Part shown: in pieces, positions 20,412 to 37,147 of the stretch
Layout of the letters: every line of letters starts with the position of its first letter
Numbering within the stretch: the first letter of the stretch is position 1
Assembly: GCA_963573385.1 (NCBI GenBank)
Contig: CAUYLG010071490.1
Coordinates: 1 to 64,000 of the forward strand
Direction: 5' to 3'
DNA length: 64,000 nucleotides
Source: Cacajao melanocephalus
Lineage: Eukaryota > Chordata > Mammalia > Primates > Pitheciidae
Program-made: the position numbers and the translations under genes
The notes under the pieces: generated by a model
Seen by the model: the letters and a program-made list of their open reading frames with translations, nothing else
What the model was told of the DNA's origin: nothing
Databases searched by the model: none

Positions 20412-20708
20412 TTACTTTTTTTTTTTTTGAGAGGGAGTTTCCCTCTTGTCGCCCAGGTTGGAATACAACGGGCGATCTTAACTCAGTACAACCTCTGCCT
20501 CCCACATTCAGGCGATTCTCCTGCCTTAGCTTCCCGAGTAGCTGGGATTACAGACGTGCACCACCATGCCTTGCTAATTTTTGCATTTTTAGTAGAGACA
20601 GGTTTCACCATGTTGGTCAGGCTGGTCTTGAACTCCTGATCTCAGGTGATCCACCTGCCTGGGCTTCTCAAAGTGCTGAGATTTCAGGCATGAGCAACTA
20701 GGCCTGGC
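20412..20708 (-). repeat. Alu
   Basis: Full-length, 128 bp upstream (in transcription sense) of the bHLH exon. Confidence 0.95.
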
Positions 20709-20890
20709 CTATTACTTTCATATGTAAACAAACTAACCTCAGCCAATAGAAACTAAGGAAATGCTGTCTTGGAGAAGTAGTACAACATAATAGAGATTCA
20801 TGTAAACCTAAATTCAGTTCCACCTTTGTTAGCTAAGTCGCCTTGGGCACAGTTAGCCTCAGTTCCTTCATCTAGAAAACAAAGATAAAT

Positions 20891-21203
20891 TGGGCAGGCA
20901 TAGTGGCTCACATCTGTAATCCCAGCACTTTGGGAGGCCAAGGCAGGCAGATCACCTGAGGTCCACAGTTTGAGACCAGCCTGACCAACATGGAGAAACC
21001 CCGTCTCTACTAAAAATACAAAATTAGGCAGGCGTCATGGCGCATGCCTGTAATCCCAGCTACTCCGGAGGCTAAGGCAGAAGAATCACTTGAACCCGGG
21101 AGATGGAGGTTTTGGTGAGTCAAGATTGCGACCTTGCACTCCAGCCTGGGCAACAAGAACGAAACTCGGTTTCAAAAAAAAAAAAAAAAGAGAGAGAAAG
21201 AAA
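20891..21203 (+). repeat. Alu
   Basis: Full-length with agagagaaag tail. Confidence 0.95.
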
Positions 21204-21521
21204 ATAGGGATAAATCATTTTTACCTCTTAAAGACAATAAAACTAACAAATAACAAAAACAGTGGTAGCTATTTATTAATGATGAGGTTTTATTAATTGC
21301 AGTTTGTTATTTTTCAACTATCACATTAAACCTCAATTGACACTGACTTTGGCAAATACTTTAAAAGCTATGTAGTGTTGTATAGCTTACATTATTTTGC
21401 TTCTAATTTTTAAGCTTCTCATTTCACTTAGTAAAAAAAAAAAAAAAGGAAGCAACCTCACAAGTAACAAAATATCAACTTATTCTTATTCTTAAATTCA
21501 TTCTTAAAAGATACCAAAGAT

Positions 21522-21820
<299 letters not shown>

Positions 21821-22128
21821 ATACCAAAGATTCTTACTTATAATAACCTTGGTTATCTATTCATAACTCCTGCTCCACCTTCCATTCGGTAATGTTATAG
21901 TACCATGAATTGTTCATATTCTACCTTCTATCTGAATCAGCAATTAAAAAAAAAAACTTCTATTACATCAAAAAGATGTCCATCTCATCAGTAACACTCT
22001 ATTTACCACAGTGAAACCACAAAAAAAATCTAACCAGAGAATGTAAATGGCAAGTTAAAATGTTATCCTTAAACAAAGGCGGAGGGAGGGGAACAAGTGT
22101 GGTAAAGCACCTGGAAATAAATCACCTA

Positions 22129-22231
<103 letters not shown>

Positions 22232-22472
22232 CTAAGAAAAAATAATTAGAAATAAGATAAGCACATTAAAAAATATACATGACTCTATGAAGGTGTTGTA
22301 AGACTGAATGACTGCCTCTTGTAATTCAGAACTACTTTCTCTAAACAGATAACTCTCAATATTCTTTTTCATAAATGACTATACTGAAAACAACCTCGGA
22401 TTTCTTAATCTAATATAGTTATGCAGAACATATGTACAACTCCAGGACAGAAATATTCCTCAAATCCTACTA

Positions 22473-22782
<310 letters not shown>

Positions 22783-23087
22783 TGGCTAATGGAAAAATAA
22801 TATGCTTTCATTAAAATTTCATTGATGAAGAAGATAAATATGGAGTACTTCTTGTTGAGAAAGATGAGCAGGTTTTAACACTCAGATTACTCAGTAACAA
22901 TTTAAGACATCTACTAAGCCTTCATTTACTAAGAATTTTAAACTTTGGCTTAGGACACGGCAATCACTGTTTTAAAGAATAAAATCCTAACCAATGAAGC
23001 ATAACAATTCTAAACTATTTTTTATATATTAAAATGCATCTTGCATTCCAGCTAAACTCTCAGACACATGCTTGAGGACATAAATTT

Positions 23088-23101
23088 CCACTAGGTGGCA
23101 G
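23088..23101. promoter_or_regulatory. CTCF core motif candidate
   Basis: CCACTAGGTGGCAG matches the CTCF core (CCASYAGRKGGCR) at every constrained base. It lies in the NCOA3 intron about 860 bp upstream, in transcription sense, of the start-codon exon. Occupancy cannot be judged from sequence. Confidence 0.5.
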
Positions 23102-23504
23102 AATGACACCAAGAAGGAAGACAGATTTATACAAAATGAAAAAATTTACCCAAGACGCTGATCAAACTTCAAATGTGTAGCTTTAAATTTAAAAAATCAA
23201 AAGCAAAAAAACCCAAAAAGTTAAAAATTTTAAAATCACATGATCATAACATAAATCAGAAAATATAGATTACAACACTATCTTTACAGCTGAACTAAAT
23301 AGTATTAATTACCAAGGAAATGCATTCTATAATTTTGGTTGTAAAATGGAAAGGCTAAAAAGCTGAGATTATTTAAATATTTGTTTTCTCCCCATGACAA
23401 GTTTAAATGAAGGAGAGAAAATGACAAAATAACTTTTATTAGTGGTGGCTCACTATTAGGACTTTTAAGCACAGTCAGATCATACAATCTCAAGGGTACT
23501 GTAT

Positions 23505-24005
23505 TTTCAAATGTGTCAATGTCATAAAAGACAAAGTCTGTGAACAGTCCAGATTTTAAAGGAAGTTATAAGAGAAATGACAACTAAATGCAATATTTGA
23601 TCCTAGACTGAATCCTGTACTGGAGGAAAGAAAATGCTATAAAGAATATTATTGGATCAACTGACAAAATTGGAATATGGGCAATAGGTAAAAGTATTTA
23701 TCTTTTACCTAATGTTGTCAATATTCAATCTACTTAAGTTGATATATGAGCTACCGTTATTTAAGAGACCAATATACTTAGTGTAATATTTGGGGGTAAG
23801 AGGCTATTACACATGCAAATTAACCTCAGATGGTTAAGAAAAGTACATAGATAATGAGTGAATGAATTGGCAGGGCAAGGATGAGGAAGGGAGTTGACAC
23901 TAGGTGAATCCCACTGAAGGGAGAAACTTAAAAACTCTACTATTTTCTTGAAACTTTGCTTTAAGTTTAAAATTATCCTCAAATAAAAGAATTTTAAACT
24001 TAAAG
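23505..24005 (+). repeat. Ancient LINE 3' end (L1ME-like)
   Basis: The bases gtcaatgtcataaaagacaa, gacaactaaatgcaatat, tgatcctagactgaatcc and caactgacaaaattggaat belong to a family also seen at 53555-54080. Ends in aaataaaag plus an A-rich tail. Confidence 0.6.
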
Positions 24006-24042
24006 GTATGTTCAGTTTTGATTTTCAAATTTTAAAAGAGTA

Positions 24043-24306
24043 GCTCGAGTAATCCTAGTGCTTTGGGAGGCTCAGGCAGGAGGATCACTTCAGTTTGAGA
24101 CCAATCTGTGCAACACAGTAACAACCCATCTCTAAAAAAAAATTTTTTTTAATTGGCCAGGCATCATGGTGCACACCTATAGTATTAACTATTTAGGAGT
24201 AAAAACAGGAGGACTGCTTGAGCTCAGGAGTTTGAGGCTGCAGTGAGTTATGATCACACCAATGCACTCCAGCCTGGGCGACCAAATGAGACTGTCTCTT
24301 AAAAAC
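24043..24306 (+). repeat. Alu, old (J-type)
   Basis: 5' truncated and diverged. Confidence 0.85.
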
Positions 24307-24471
24307 AGTAACGATAATAAGTAATGATTAAAAAGAATAGTAATTCCATTCCTTAAGTAAAAAATAGAATAATTATTGCTATTTCTCTATAATGGGTTTT
24401 ATACTTTCTTTTACATTTCTTTCAAAGGTTATTTTTAAATTGAATAGCAAACTATCCACTGAGTTAAGAAC

Positions 24472-24766
24472 TTTTTTTTTTTAAGACAGAGTCTTACTAT
24501 GTCATCCAGGATGAAGTATAGTGGCATGATCTTGGCTCACTGCAACCTCTGCTCCCCAGGCTCAAGCAATCCTCCCACCTTAGCATCCCAAGCAGCTGGG
24601 ACAACAGGTGAACACCACCACACCCAGCTAATTTTTGTATTTTTTGGAGAAACAGGGTCTCACCATGTTGCCCAGGCTGGTCATGAACTTCTGGGTTCAA
24701 GTTACCTGCCTGCCTTGGCCTCCCAAAGTGCTGGGATTACAGGTGTAAACCACCACACACAACCTA
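24472..24766 (-). repeat. Alu
   Basis: Full-length; forms a head-to-head inverted pair with the next Alu. Confidence 0.95.
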
Positions 24767-24789
24767 CATTTCTTTATTTTAAAGATATA

Positions 24790-25209
<420 letters not shown>

Positions 25210-25781
25210 TTAGCCTATATTCTCAATATTATTTCCATTCTTTGGTGTTAAATACTCAGTACAGAGTAAGGGGCCTTCCCACATAACAGGTGTTCAATAA
25301 ATGCCTTTAATAAGTATTGAATAAATATAAAAGCAACATTCAACCTACTAAATCATATTTTAGAAGTTTCCTTTATTCTGATCTATAACAATCATTCAAT
25401 GCAATCCTACTGCTTTAAACTTTTTAAATGTTTACTTCTACAGTTAACATAAAGTGTTACAATAAATTCTGGCAGCATAAATTAAATCAACAGAAAAACT
25501 AAGCCATGGCAATCTCTTAATATGCAAAAAAAAATTAATAAGCACAAATTATCAGTTTAAACCAGAAATGAAATGCATACATATCATTTGTGTTAAGTCA
25601 ATGTTTATGTGCATATAATGAAACCTAAATATGTCTACGTATGTCCACAGACACATGCAGCTTTTTCTCTTGATATCGCAGAACAAGCTACACTGTACAC
25701 ATAAGCCTGTGCAATCTTCCTGCTACCAAACTTACTCATTCACAGAGCCCAACCTAATTATCCAAAAAGATACTAAAGGAA

Positions 25782-26089
<308 letters not shown>

Positions 26090-26176
26090 AGTACCAAGGG
26101 AAAATAACTCAAAGTCATGAAAATGACGTTTACGCAAACATGAAGGTATAATTATATAAGATACAAAATATTTCTT

Positions 26177-26480
<304 letters not shown>

Positions 26481-27144
26481 CTTATCTTGGTTTTTTAGGA
26501 ACAGGTTTGACAGATTTGTAGTTCTTACTTAGACATGGACAAACCTGAAGTACATTTACTGTATATCTGTGTAAGATACCACAATGTCTAAGAGTAAATG
26601 ACAAAGTGTTTTACAACAAAAAGCAAAGTAGAGCAAACATCTCCTGAATTTCATTAAATTGACAAAAATGTTCAACATGAGGAATAAAAAAGCATTTCTG
26701 GTCCCCAAAATAATAATTTCAGTACATACAGTAACATAATTCCTGAGCACAGATGTCTATGACAAATGCTTCAGGTACAGTTTTCTATTTGGTATTAATC
26801 TTAGTTATAAACAAAAAATCAAAAATGGCATTTGTTTTCGTTGCCATACCTGCTGTCTCCTTCTCACTGAGAGCGTATGTTGTTTAGTTTGATAGACTAC
26901 TCATTTTAAGACATAAAAGGTAAATGCCTACCACAGATGCATTAGATCTAAATCACTTTCAATCAACAGTCAAGAATGAAGATGAGAGAGGGGAACAAGG
27001 CGTAAGACCAGCTTATATTTTTACATCATAAACTACAATCCATCTAGTGTGAAGAATACACAGAGTTGATAAAATCCATCTTCAAAGGGGAAATAATATA
27101 TAGCACAACAGCCTCACAGTAAGTTTGATTTTAAGAACAGTCTA

Positions 27145-27486
<342 letters not shown>

Positions 27487-27913
27487 CTACAATTAGATAT
27501 TATTATCTATAGTTGAATAGAAAAAGAAATTAAGACCACAGTATGTACTTGCCCCCAAGTAATCTGTCCTCCCAAAATTGTATCATACATTCAAATAGTG
27601 AGATGCATCCATATTTTGAAGTTTCCAATGCACCTCTAATGCACTTACAAGAAGATACACAATCCAGTCACAGAGGCCTTTTCAAGGCCCTGGCACCACA
27701 GTATAGAAAAGAGCTACAGTGAGGAACTTTTCATTTAATCAGAATTCAAAGGCTAAAACCAAGTCAATCTTTCAATATAAACTCTTCCACACAAATCCAT
27801 GAGCCATTTTTACAATTATTTTCCTCATCTAAAATGTTTCTACTAAAAAAAGTTCTATGCTACACGACTTAAATGTATTAATATGGCAATGCACACTTTA
27901 AGATGGCATTTAA

Positions 27914-28243
<330 letters not shown>

Positions 28244-31200
28244 CACAATTACTTTAATATAGAATAGTAACAATTAGAATATCTTTCAATGCTATCAAAA
28301 GCTAATGCTATTTCTATATTATATGGAAAAGTCCAAAGTATATCAGTAAGATTTAAAATGACAAGTATCTTTAAAAACCGGATAAAATGTTTCCTATAAA
28401 TACTATAGGCCTTTCTATACATAACAAGCTATGAACATGTTGAAGCTTAGATATTAACGGAATGTATAATAAATTGCTAGAAAACAAACTTTCATGGAAT
28501 AACTAATTATTAAAGCTAAAAAGCAGCAAAGAATTATACTTGCTAGCTCAAAAACCATGACAATTTTGGTATACGGCTTAGCAGCCCTAATCAGCTTTAC
28601 TTTTGGTTATTTGGGATTAAGACAAGAGGGACAACGCTTCACTATACATAGCAAATTAGCCAAATGGACAAAGATACAAGAAATACTCCCTGTCCAAAAG
28701 GAAAAGATATCAATCAACACTACCAGTGATCATTAGGCAAGCAAGAAGTTATTTTGGGGACGTAAGAAAAGCTATACTGTGCCAAAATAGGAGATGGGTT
28801 ATTCAGTAAATCTAAATTGACATAGAGACCAACTAAATTAATAAGGCAGAAACAAGGAGATAATTTTGTGACAGTACAATGTTAGGCATCTCATGTATCC
28901 TGGGTAATTTATTTACCATGACCCTCCAGGGTATGTATTACTATATTTCCATTTTATAGATAGAGAAATGGCTAAATAACTTTCCACTAGATCACACATA
29001 TTCTAGATGGCAGAGCTGGAACTACAATATGTTTTCAGACTTCATAACCAACAAAATATGTATCAAATGTTTCTTGGGCATTTTATTCCCCACCCCCACC
29101 ACAACCACCAAAATAAGTCATTACTATAGCTTGTTTTGGTTATATATCCAACCAAAGTATATCCAACCATAACTATACGCAACCAGTTAGCCAGAAAATT
29201 TCTCAGCTTATCTGTAAGAACACTGAGAGGTTATGACAGCCATAGTTTATGGGCATGCAGTATTAAGGACAGGGGCAAGGAACTGCTCAAGCTCAGCAGA
29301 TACTAATGCTCCCTTCAAGCACCTTACCTAACCATTACCCTCCAATGTCACTAAACTGCCCTTCATGGTGGTCCAATATTATCCATGACCCTTACTGCTA
29401 CTTGAGATGGTCAGTGGTTCACATAGCAAGAGGAAAATTTGAGATCAAAAAGTACAAACAATACCCTCAAATGGTCAGTCAAATATTGTTATTCTTTGGT
29501 TTGCTATGATTAAATGGTGAAGCTACTTAACTACCCCAGCAATAATTTAGTTTATCCATCAGGCTTGTTTCCCTAACTTATACAAGGTATGATTAAATAC
29601 ACTAATTAGAGAGAGGTTTGCTGTATTTCTTGAGAATCACGGCAACTTAAGGAAATTTTTTCAAACAGCTGTGGATCTGAACCGGTTTATTGAAAACTGC
29701 TTTCAAGCACAATGCGAAAGCAGAGACTGCTCAAGCCAATCAAAAAAAAAAAAAAAACAAGTTCTTGGGAAGAATGAGACATTCATACATAAAAGTTCTA
29801 CCCAAACTGACATTCCTCATCAGACAACTTAGAAAATAACCACCTCGAGTTAATACAAGCGCTTAATCTTACAAGGTTTTTTCTCTACACTAAAAATATC
29901 AAAAAGTTTCTTAATTTTCTTTGTTTCAGTCCATTGTCCATATCCTTAATAATAAAATAAGTGGAGCTCCAAGAGAACTGGTACCATGGAGAAAAGGACT
30001 GAAGAGAGCTATAACATGTGTATGTAAGCGACAGGGGAAGGCAGAGAAGAGACAAGTTCATAAACGTGGAACTGTTATAAAAGCTTCCTCCCCAAGTGGA
30101 TGACTCTTCTACTTAGTATCTCCTACCTTTGTTTACCTTCTACGCTGGCAAGGAAGAGCTGTGAGGAGACAAAGCAGGAGGGGAAAGAGAAGGAAATTTT
30201 AAAAAATTTATTTACTTACTTATTTTTCTTCTGCTTCTTCATCCTCTGTCAGCGAGAGGCAAATTTTTTATATCATTTTGTTTTGTGGCTGATAATTTGC
30301 TATTATGTTTTTATAGGATAAACTATAATGCAATCCTTTTTTTTTTTTCAATTTAATTCCATTTCAGCTTACACATTTTGCATGCGCAGAATCATTTTAG
30401 GCCCAGAAAACAGAGATAAAATGACACTACCAACTTCTAGAACTCTCAGGCTAGCAGAACAGGAAACTATAAAAACAATTAAATTTGATAAATTAAAAAA
30501 GAAAGAATCGTATGAACACAACAAATAGGAAAGCTAGGAGCCTACAGTTTTTAGAAACAAAACATACCATAGTGTCTACAAGAAACTACCTTGGTGGAAA
30601 TATATACAAGAAAATAGTATAACCTCAGTTCTTGGTAATATCTTCTCCACTATCTTTCCTTTATAACGCCAGCATATTGGGTGAAGGGGTAGCAAGGAAC
30701 AATAAAGTAAAGCATCCTATTTTTAATATATAAGTTGAACAGAAAAGCATCTGAATGTAAACTATTTTATGCACAAGGTTTCATTCTCTTCTCCCTTCTT
30801 GCACATTTATGTTCCAGTTTAAACCTGATGAAGCTGAATTCAAACATAAACTCCCCAGAGACTACAGTACCAGAACTGGGCATACCAATTAGCCAACACA
30901 GGTGTTAGTTGCAACTGGAAGCTTGTTGCTAAGAGACCTCTCAACCTCTACATGAGCAACAGAGTTGAAGTTCACAGATATACACTGTGCAGAGGGAGTT
31001 AAGAAAGCCAATTCCATCTAAATCTAAATCAAATTACTCTCTCCTGACAGCATACTAACTAGCGGGGTAACTTTTGTTTTAAAGGTTACACTGACTTCTA
31101 AATTTAATACACTGAATCTAACTCATATACAAGAACAGACTTAAGTCTGAGTTTCATAAACTTGAATTTGGCTTCATTTTAAACAACCTATTACCGATCA

Positions 31201-31755
31201 TATTTCTTCCTCATCCATTACCACCAGCAGCCACCAAAATCACCTTTATACTAAAAGTTTTTAATAAAGGTAACTGAAACATTTCCTATTTTTAACCTTA
31301 AGTCATTAATTCTTTCTTAAATCTCTCCCACATCCCTTTTCTATCTAGAATATTCCTGCAAGATTAATTTGTCTCTTCTGGTAAAACCATCCCCAACTCT
31401 CCCAATTAGACAAAGTTTTCCCTTCTTTATCCTAAGCACTTTCCATACTTTTATTATAACATTTTATATATTACACTATTTCTGTCTCTGCTTCCTGCCT
31501 TGTAAGCTCTAAACCGTAGCATAAACTTGTATGTAACTCTATTTTATTACAAACTCCTTTTCTTTTTAACTACTACCACCATTCCTCTTCTCTTTTCCAA
31601 CTCCATTTCTCCTTTGCCTTCCCATCAGCTGTACTTTTGACCAACTCCACATCTTTTTTTGTTTTGGTTTTTTTTCCTTCTTCTTTTTTTAAACTCCACG
31701 TCTTCTTAAAATACAGAGAAGATTCTCCTTTTGCAGAGGTAGAAAGAGAAAATCT
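28244..31755. other. Alu-free 3.5 kb in the large intron
   Basis: Apart from one MIR I see no named repeat, no coding frame of interest and no splice-bounded conserved block. A decayed A-run lies at 29742-29757. Confidence 0.6.
28885..29048 (+). repeat. MIR element
   Basis: The bases ccattttatagatagagaaatg and cacacatattctagatggcagagctggaac (positions 28950-29015) follow the MIR core consensus. Confidence 0.7.
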
Positions 31756-32045
31756 GGCCGGGTGTGGTGGCTCACACTTGCAAACCCAACATTATGGGAG
31801 GCCAATATGAAAGGATAGCTTGAACCCAGAACTTTAAGACCAGCCTGGGCATCATGGCAAAACCTCATCTCTACAAAAACTACAAAACACTTAGCTGGGA
31901 ATGGTGGCGCACACCTGTAATCCCAGCTACTCAAGAGGTTGAGGTGAGAGGATCACTTGAGCCCAGGAGGCAGAAGTTACAGTGAGCCAAGGATCATGCC
32001 ACTGCACTCCAGCCTGGGCAAAGGGAGTGAGACCCTGGTCCTGAG
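31756..32045 (+). repeat. Alu, old
   Basis: Diverged J-like body. Confidence 0.9.
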
Positions 32046-32192
32046 GCGCGGAAGGAGTGGGGACTTTTGTCATCATCTGTACTGCTGCTTAGTCTGTGGC
32101 TCAGTCTTTTTTTTCCTGACTTCACCGCTTGTTACTCCTCAACAATTACTAAATAACTTTAAAGTCAAAAGAATCCTTTTAAAAAAAATGTT

Positions 32193-32482
32193 TCCAGGCA
32201 GTTGCAGTAGCTTACACCTATAATCCCTGCACTTTGAGGGGGCCAAGGCAAGAGGATTGCTTGAGCCCAGCAGTTTGAGACCAGCCTGGGCAACAGAGTG
32301 AGACTCTCTCTCTACAAAAACACACAAAAATTAGTTGGGCATGTTAGCATGTGCCTGTGGTCCCAGCTATTTAGGAGGCTCAGGTGAACCCCGCCCAGGA
32401 GGTCAAGTCTGCAGTGAACCATAATCACTGCACTCTAGCCTGCGGGACAGAGCAAGACCCTGTCTCAAAACAACAACAATAA
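32193..32482 (+). repeat. Alu, old (J-type)
   Basis: Diverged body with caacaacaat tail. Confidence 0.9.
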
Positions 32483-32894
32483 CAGTTTCTATAACCCCAG
32501 AACAAAATTTGTGTCTGATAACAAAATTTGTCTTTTCAAATAAATCTCTAAAGCCATTATTCATCTAATGATGACAACAATACCAATAATAAATAAGAAA
32601 ATATACATCAAAAAGTCGAAAAAGAAAAAAAGCTCTCAACATTATTTGTTTTCTGGAGGGTAGGTAGCACTGGTAAAAAGGTTAAAAGGTATCAGAACTG
32701 AAATTCAATAAAAACCCTGACCCTCTCCATGGCTCTCCAAAAAATAGCTACTGTATTATGTGGAGCTAAAAACTTACACCATTAGGTCAAGATTGTTTCA
32801 GGGAAGAAATGTGCAGCAAGTAAAAATATAAAATACTGAAAACGAGGGGAAGCATAACACTCAATTTAAAACACAACATTAAAAGATAAAAATA

Positions 32895-32926
32895 AGCCTG
32901 GTGATTAAACTCTATAAAAAATTCTT
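32895..32926 (+). repeat. 32-bp non-Alu leader shared with a distant Alu (copy 2)
   Basis: agcctggtgattaaactc and tataaaaaattctt directly precede the Alu at 32927. See copy 1 at 12471-12502. Confidence 0.8.
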
Positions 32927-33284
<358 letters not shown>

Positions 33285-33689
33285 TTAGTTTCATGATCCA
33301 TTAAAGACTTTTTTTTCTGTACTTCACAAAACCTGCCTATGCATGTCTAGTAAATGAAGTCTATGCATTACTATTAGAGAATATTTGAGGCAAGAAAACA
33401 TTATGAACTTCTGTAAAATCATCCATACACCTAAACTGGTTAAAACCAAAACCTACTTCAGCAAGTATCTTGTGGTCGCTGTTCAACATATTGGGTGTTG
33501 TCCACATAGAAAAAACAAATTGTATCCCCGATGCTAAGTGACTGGAACAGATGAATTGTTGATCAAAACAGACAAGGTATTTTGCCTTCAAGGAGCTGAT
33601 GACTCAGTGTCAGCAATTAACAAACTAGTAAGTAAATCATCAGCAACTGTATTATATGCTACAAAACATCTTTATTTAAAATTAATGGT

Positions 33690-34050
<361 letters not shown>

Positions 34051-34180
34051 CTATTCAAAGTCCTAAATCTCTGTAGTAGATCTGGTTCTTACTAATAAAA
34101 GAAGTAGATTCAGGTTAACAACTAAATGCCCCTGAAATTGGCCAAATTTCAGATTGGTTACCTCAGACCTCCTCCGTATT

Positions 34181-34600
34181 TAACTTCTGCTATGTGGGTT
34201 ATGTCAGTATTCACTACATTAGAAATTAAAACTTAAGAAACATTCGCTTTTTTTTTTTTTTTTTGAAGACAGGGTCTCAGCTCTGTTGCTCAGGCTGGGG
34301 TTCAGCTGCAGCACAGAATAGAAGCAGCTGTAGCAGGAACTGAATGTGCTACAAGACACCAAATACAGCAAGGTGAAAGGTTTAAGTCAAATGTTTCTAG
34401 AGTTCCAACCAAATTCACTAGATCTCAAGCCTTCTGATCTCAGGATTCCTTTATCTCTTGAAAACTGGAAACCTGTAATAACTTCTGCTATGTGCATTAT
34501 GTCAGTATTCACTATATTAGAAATTAAAACTTAGAAACATTTGCTTTTTTGAGACAGCGTCTCAGCTCTGTTGCCCACAATGGAGTCCAGTGTGGTGCGA
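34181..34600. repeat. 298-bp offset direct duplication
   Basis: The sequence from 34181 (taacttctgctatgtg, gtcagtattcac) recurs from 34479 with about 93% identity for some 130 bp, including the first part of a minus-strand Alu. The first copy keeps only a 70-bp Alu stub; the second continues into a full Alu. Confidence 0.85.
34244..34317 (-). repeat. Alu stub
   Basis: First 70 bp only; product of the 298-bp duplication. Confidence 0.8.
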
Positions 34601-34826
34601 TCACAGCTCGCTGCAGCCTCGATCTGCTGGGCTGAAGTGATCTCCTACCTCAGCCTCCCAAGTAGCTGGGACCACAGGCAGGTGCCACGATGCCCAGCTG
34701 ATTTTTTTTTTTTTCCAGTAGAGACAAGGTCTTGCTATGTTTCCCAGGCTGGTCTCAAACTCGTAAGCTCAAGCGATTCTCCCACCTCAGCCTCCCAGAG
34801 TGTTGGGATTACAGGCATGAACCACC
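34542..34826 (-). repeat. Alu
   Basis: Full copy in the second duplication unit; J-like. Confidence 0.9.
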
Positions 34827-34840
34827 ACACCACACTCATC

Positions 34841-35177
34841 AACTTTTTTTTTTTTTTTTTTTTTTTTTTGAAAAGGAGTTTTGCTCTTGTCACCCAGGCT
34901 GGGCTGGAGTGAAATGGCACAATCTTGGCTCACTGCAACCTTCGCCTCCTCCCAGGTTCAGGCAATTCTCCTGCCCCAGCCTCCCAATTAGCTGGGATTA
35001 CAGGAACCTACCACCGCTACCACCATGCCCAGCTAATTTTTGTATTTTTAGTAGAGACGGGGGACAGGGTTTCACCATGTTGGCCAGGCTGGTCTCAAAC
35101 TCCTGACCTCAGGTGATCTGCCCATCTTGGCCTCCCAAAGTGCTGGGATTGCAGATGTGAGCCACTACACCTGGCCC
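34841..35177 (-). repeat. Alu
   Basis: Full-length with several short internal insertions (such as gctggg duplicated). Confidence 0.95.
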
Positions 35178-35518
35178 TCATTTACTTTTTAAAGCCCATC
35201 ATATATTAAAATAACAATTTTTGCAAAAAAAAAAAAAATTCTGAAACAACATAATGAGAACATTGACAGTGTTTACGTATTTGTAAATAATTAGCTGACT
35301 TAATAGAAAACAATTATTTACTTCTGCATTCAACCTGGTACAATTTTGATTAAAGGATATAAAGAAAATCTGCCCTCACAAAGACAAAAAGGATTATTTT
35401 AATAGCCTTTTATAAATAATTATGGATATTATTTCTGGTTATTACATTAAAACAAATGGTAATTTCTTAAAGCTTAGTTTTATAGAAAAGAAATAAATAA
35501 TTTTCTCTCTACCCTATC

Positions 35519-36002
35519 TGAGTTCTTAGTTGGGATAGACCCCTTAACAAAAGACAAATTAACCAAAGAAAATCAGAAATATAGTAAGTATACCTCATAT
35601 ACACATGAGAAATAACCAGAGAAATGAGTAAATTTGTTCATTTCTAAGAGCCGGCTTAGAATTCAGACTTAAATGCCATCTGCAGCTGAAACAAAGAAAG
35701 AAGGGCACAGGGGCTAGGGGGCAACGGTTATGGAGAGGTGACCAAGAAAAGCATGGTAAACAACAGTAAGGCTTGTTATATAGATTTAAGTCTATGCCTT
35801 CTCCATTGATAAGCTTCTAGTGATTGAATCATCCTTTTCCTGGTAATGAGGAAGACACTCTTACAAGGGAGATTTCCTATATAGATATAAATTTTCCCTT
35901 ATAAAAGGGTAACTTCTACTCTGTTTTCAGAACTTCTCCTGTGTCTCAAAATAATTCTTAACACCAAACAGGCATATTTTAGGGCATATTCTAGTCTCCT
36001 AC
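35519..36002 (+). repeat. Candidate solo LTR
   Basis: The segment is bounded by TG and CA, about 485 bp, with a TATA-type box (ccttataaaaggg, 35897-35909). The wording of the start (tgagttcttagttgggat) looks like an interspersed repeat. No target duplication was found. Low certainty. Confidence 0.35.
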
Positions 36003-36987
36003 AGCAGCAAAGTGGAATCTGAAACCATATAAATGAATTTTCATGCTGTCTCATTAAAATGCATTAGATCTAACTTGCACTCTGAACAGATCTTTAACCC
36101 AAGCATCACTGTATAATCAAACACTGGTCATTTAGATAATACGGGTTGATTCAGTTTAAATAGATCTTTCAAATGCTGGTACATTTCATTATACTATTTT
36201 TTTAACCCATATTCATTAAATGTCACCATCCCTCTCATCAGGAAATAAAAAGCTGTCATGTTCATGACGGCAGATTCAAGTTTACTTACTTATAATTTCA
36301 CTTGAAGCTCAAATGTTAACACTGTGAACCAATACAGTCAGATGTTTTCCCTGTAGTGATAGGTCCACCTCCCTCAATTTCAAGACAGTCTCCAAATAAC
36401 CAAGATTCAATAGCCATGGTTTGTCATTCATTCAAGTAAAAATGGTGTTCCACGAAAAAAGCAGGTACTTCAGTTCACAATGCAAACAACTGCACAAGTG
36501 CTTTTCCTGGAGACAACCATCATACTTCGGTAGGCAGAAGTCTTTGTGCACATTTTCCATTCTCATCACACAGAATATTAAAACAAAAAAACTTAAGGGT
36601 AGAGATGAACAATGTCACTGCTTCATCGTGGACAATCCTAAGTGGAAAACTGACTTTTTTCTTTTTGGGCTCATGCCAGTGAAGAATGTAATGTCTACCT
36701 AATAGAGTCTGGAGCCACTGCCTTAATTCACAGTAAGGTGTCAGCAATTTTATGCATCACTGCTTTTGCACCACCAGTGCAAACATCAACAGGATGAAAA
36801 TAGCAAATAACACATTAGCATTATTATGAGAACAGTCTTAACCATGCAGACCCTAAAATGCTCAGGAACTTCTAGGGGTCCATGCACCACATGTTGAGAG
36901 CCACTGTATCAGATTAAGGTTGAGGCCGAGAGCTTGAAAGTGGTTTGGCTTCTCCAAGATACTCCACATTCATGTAATAAATGTTTT

Positions 36988-37147
36988 ACGGTTAGGAGCA
37001 ATGGCTCACGCCTGTAATCGAATACTTTGGGAGGCTAAGGTAGGAGGGTCACTTGCCAGGAGTTCAAGACCAGCCTGGGCAACTCAGCAGGACCCCGTCT
37101 CTACAAAATACAAAAAAAAAAAAAAAAAATTAGCCAGGTGTGGTGGT
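36988..37147 (+). repeat. Alu, partial
   Basis: Left arm and start of right arm only. Confidence 0.85.
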
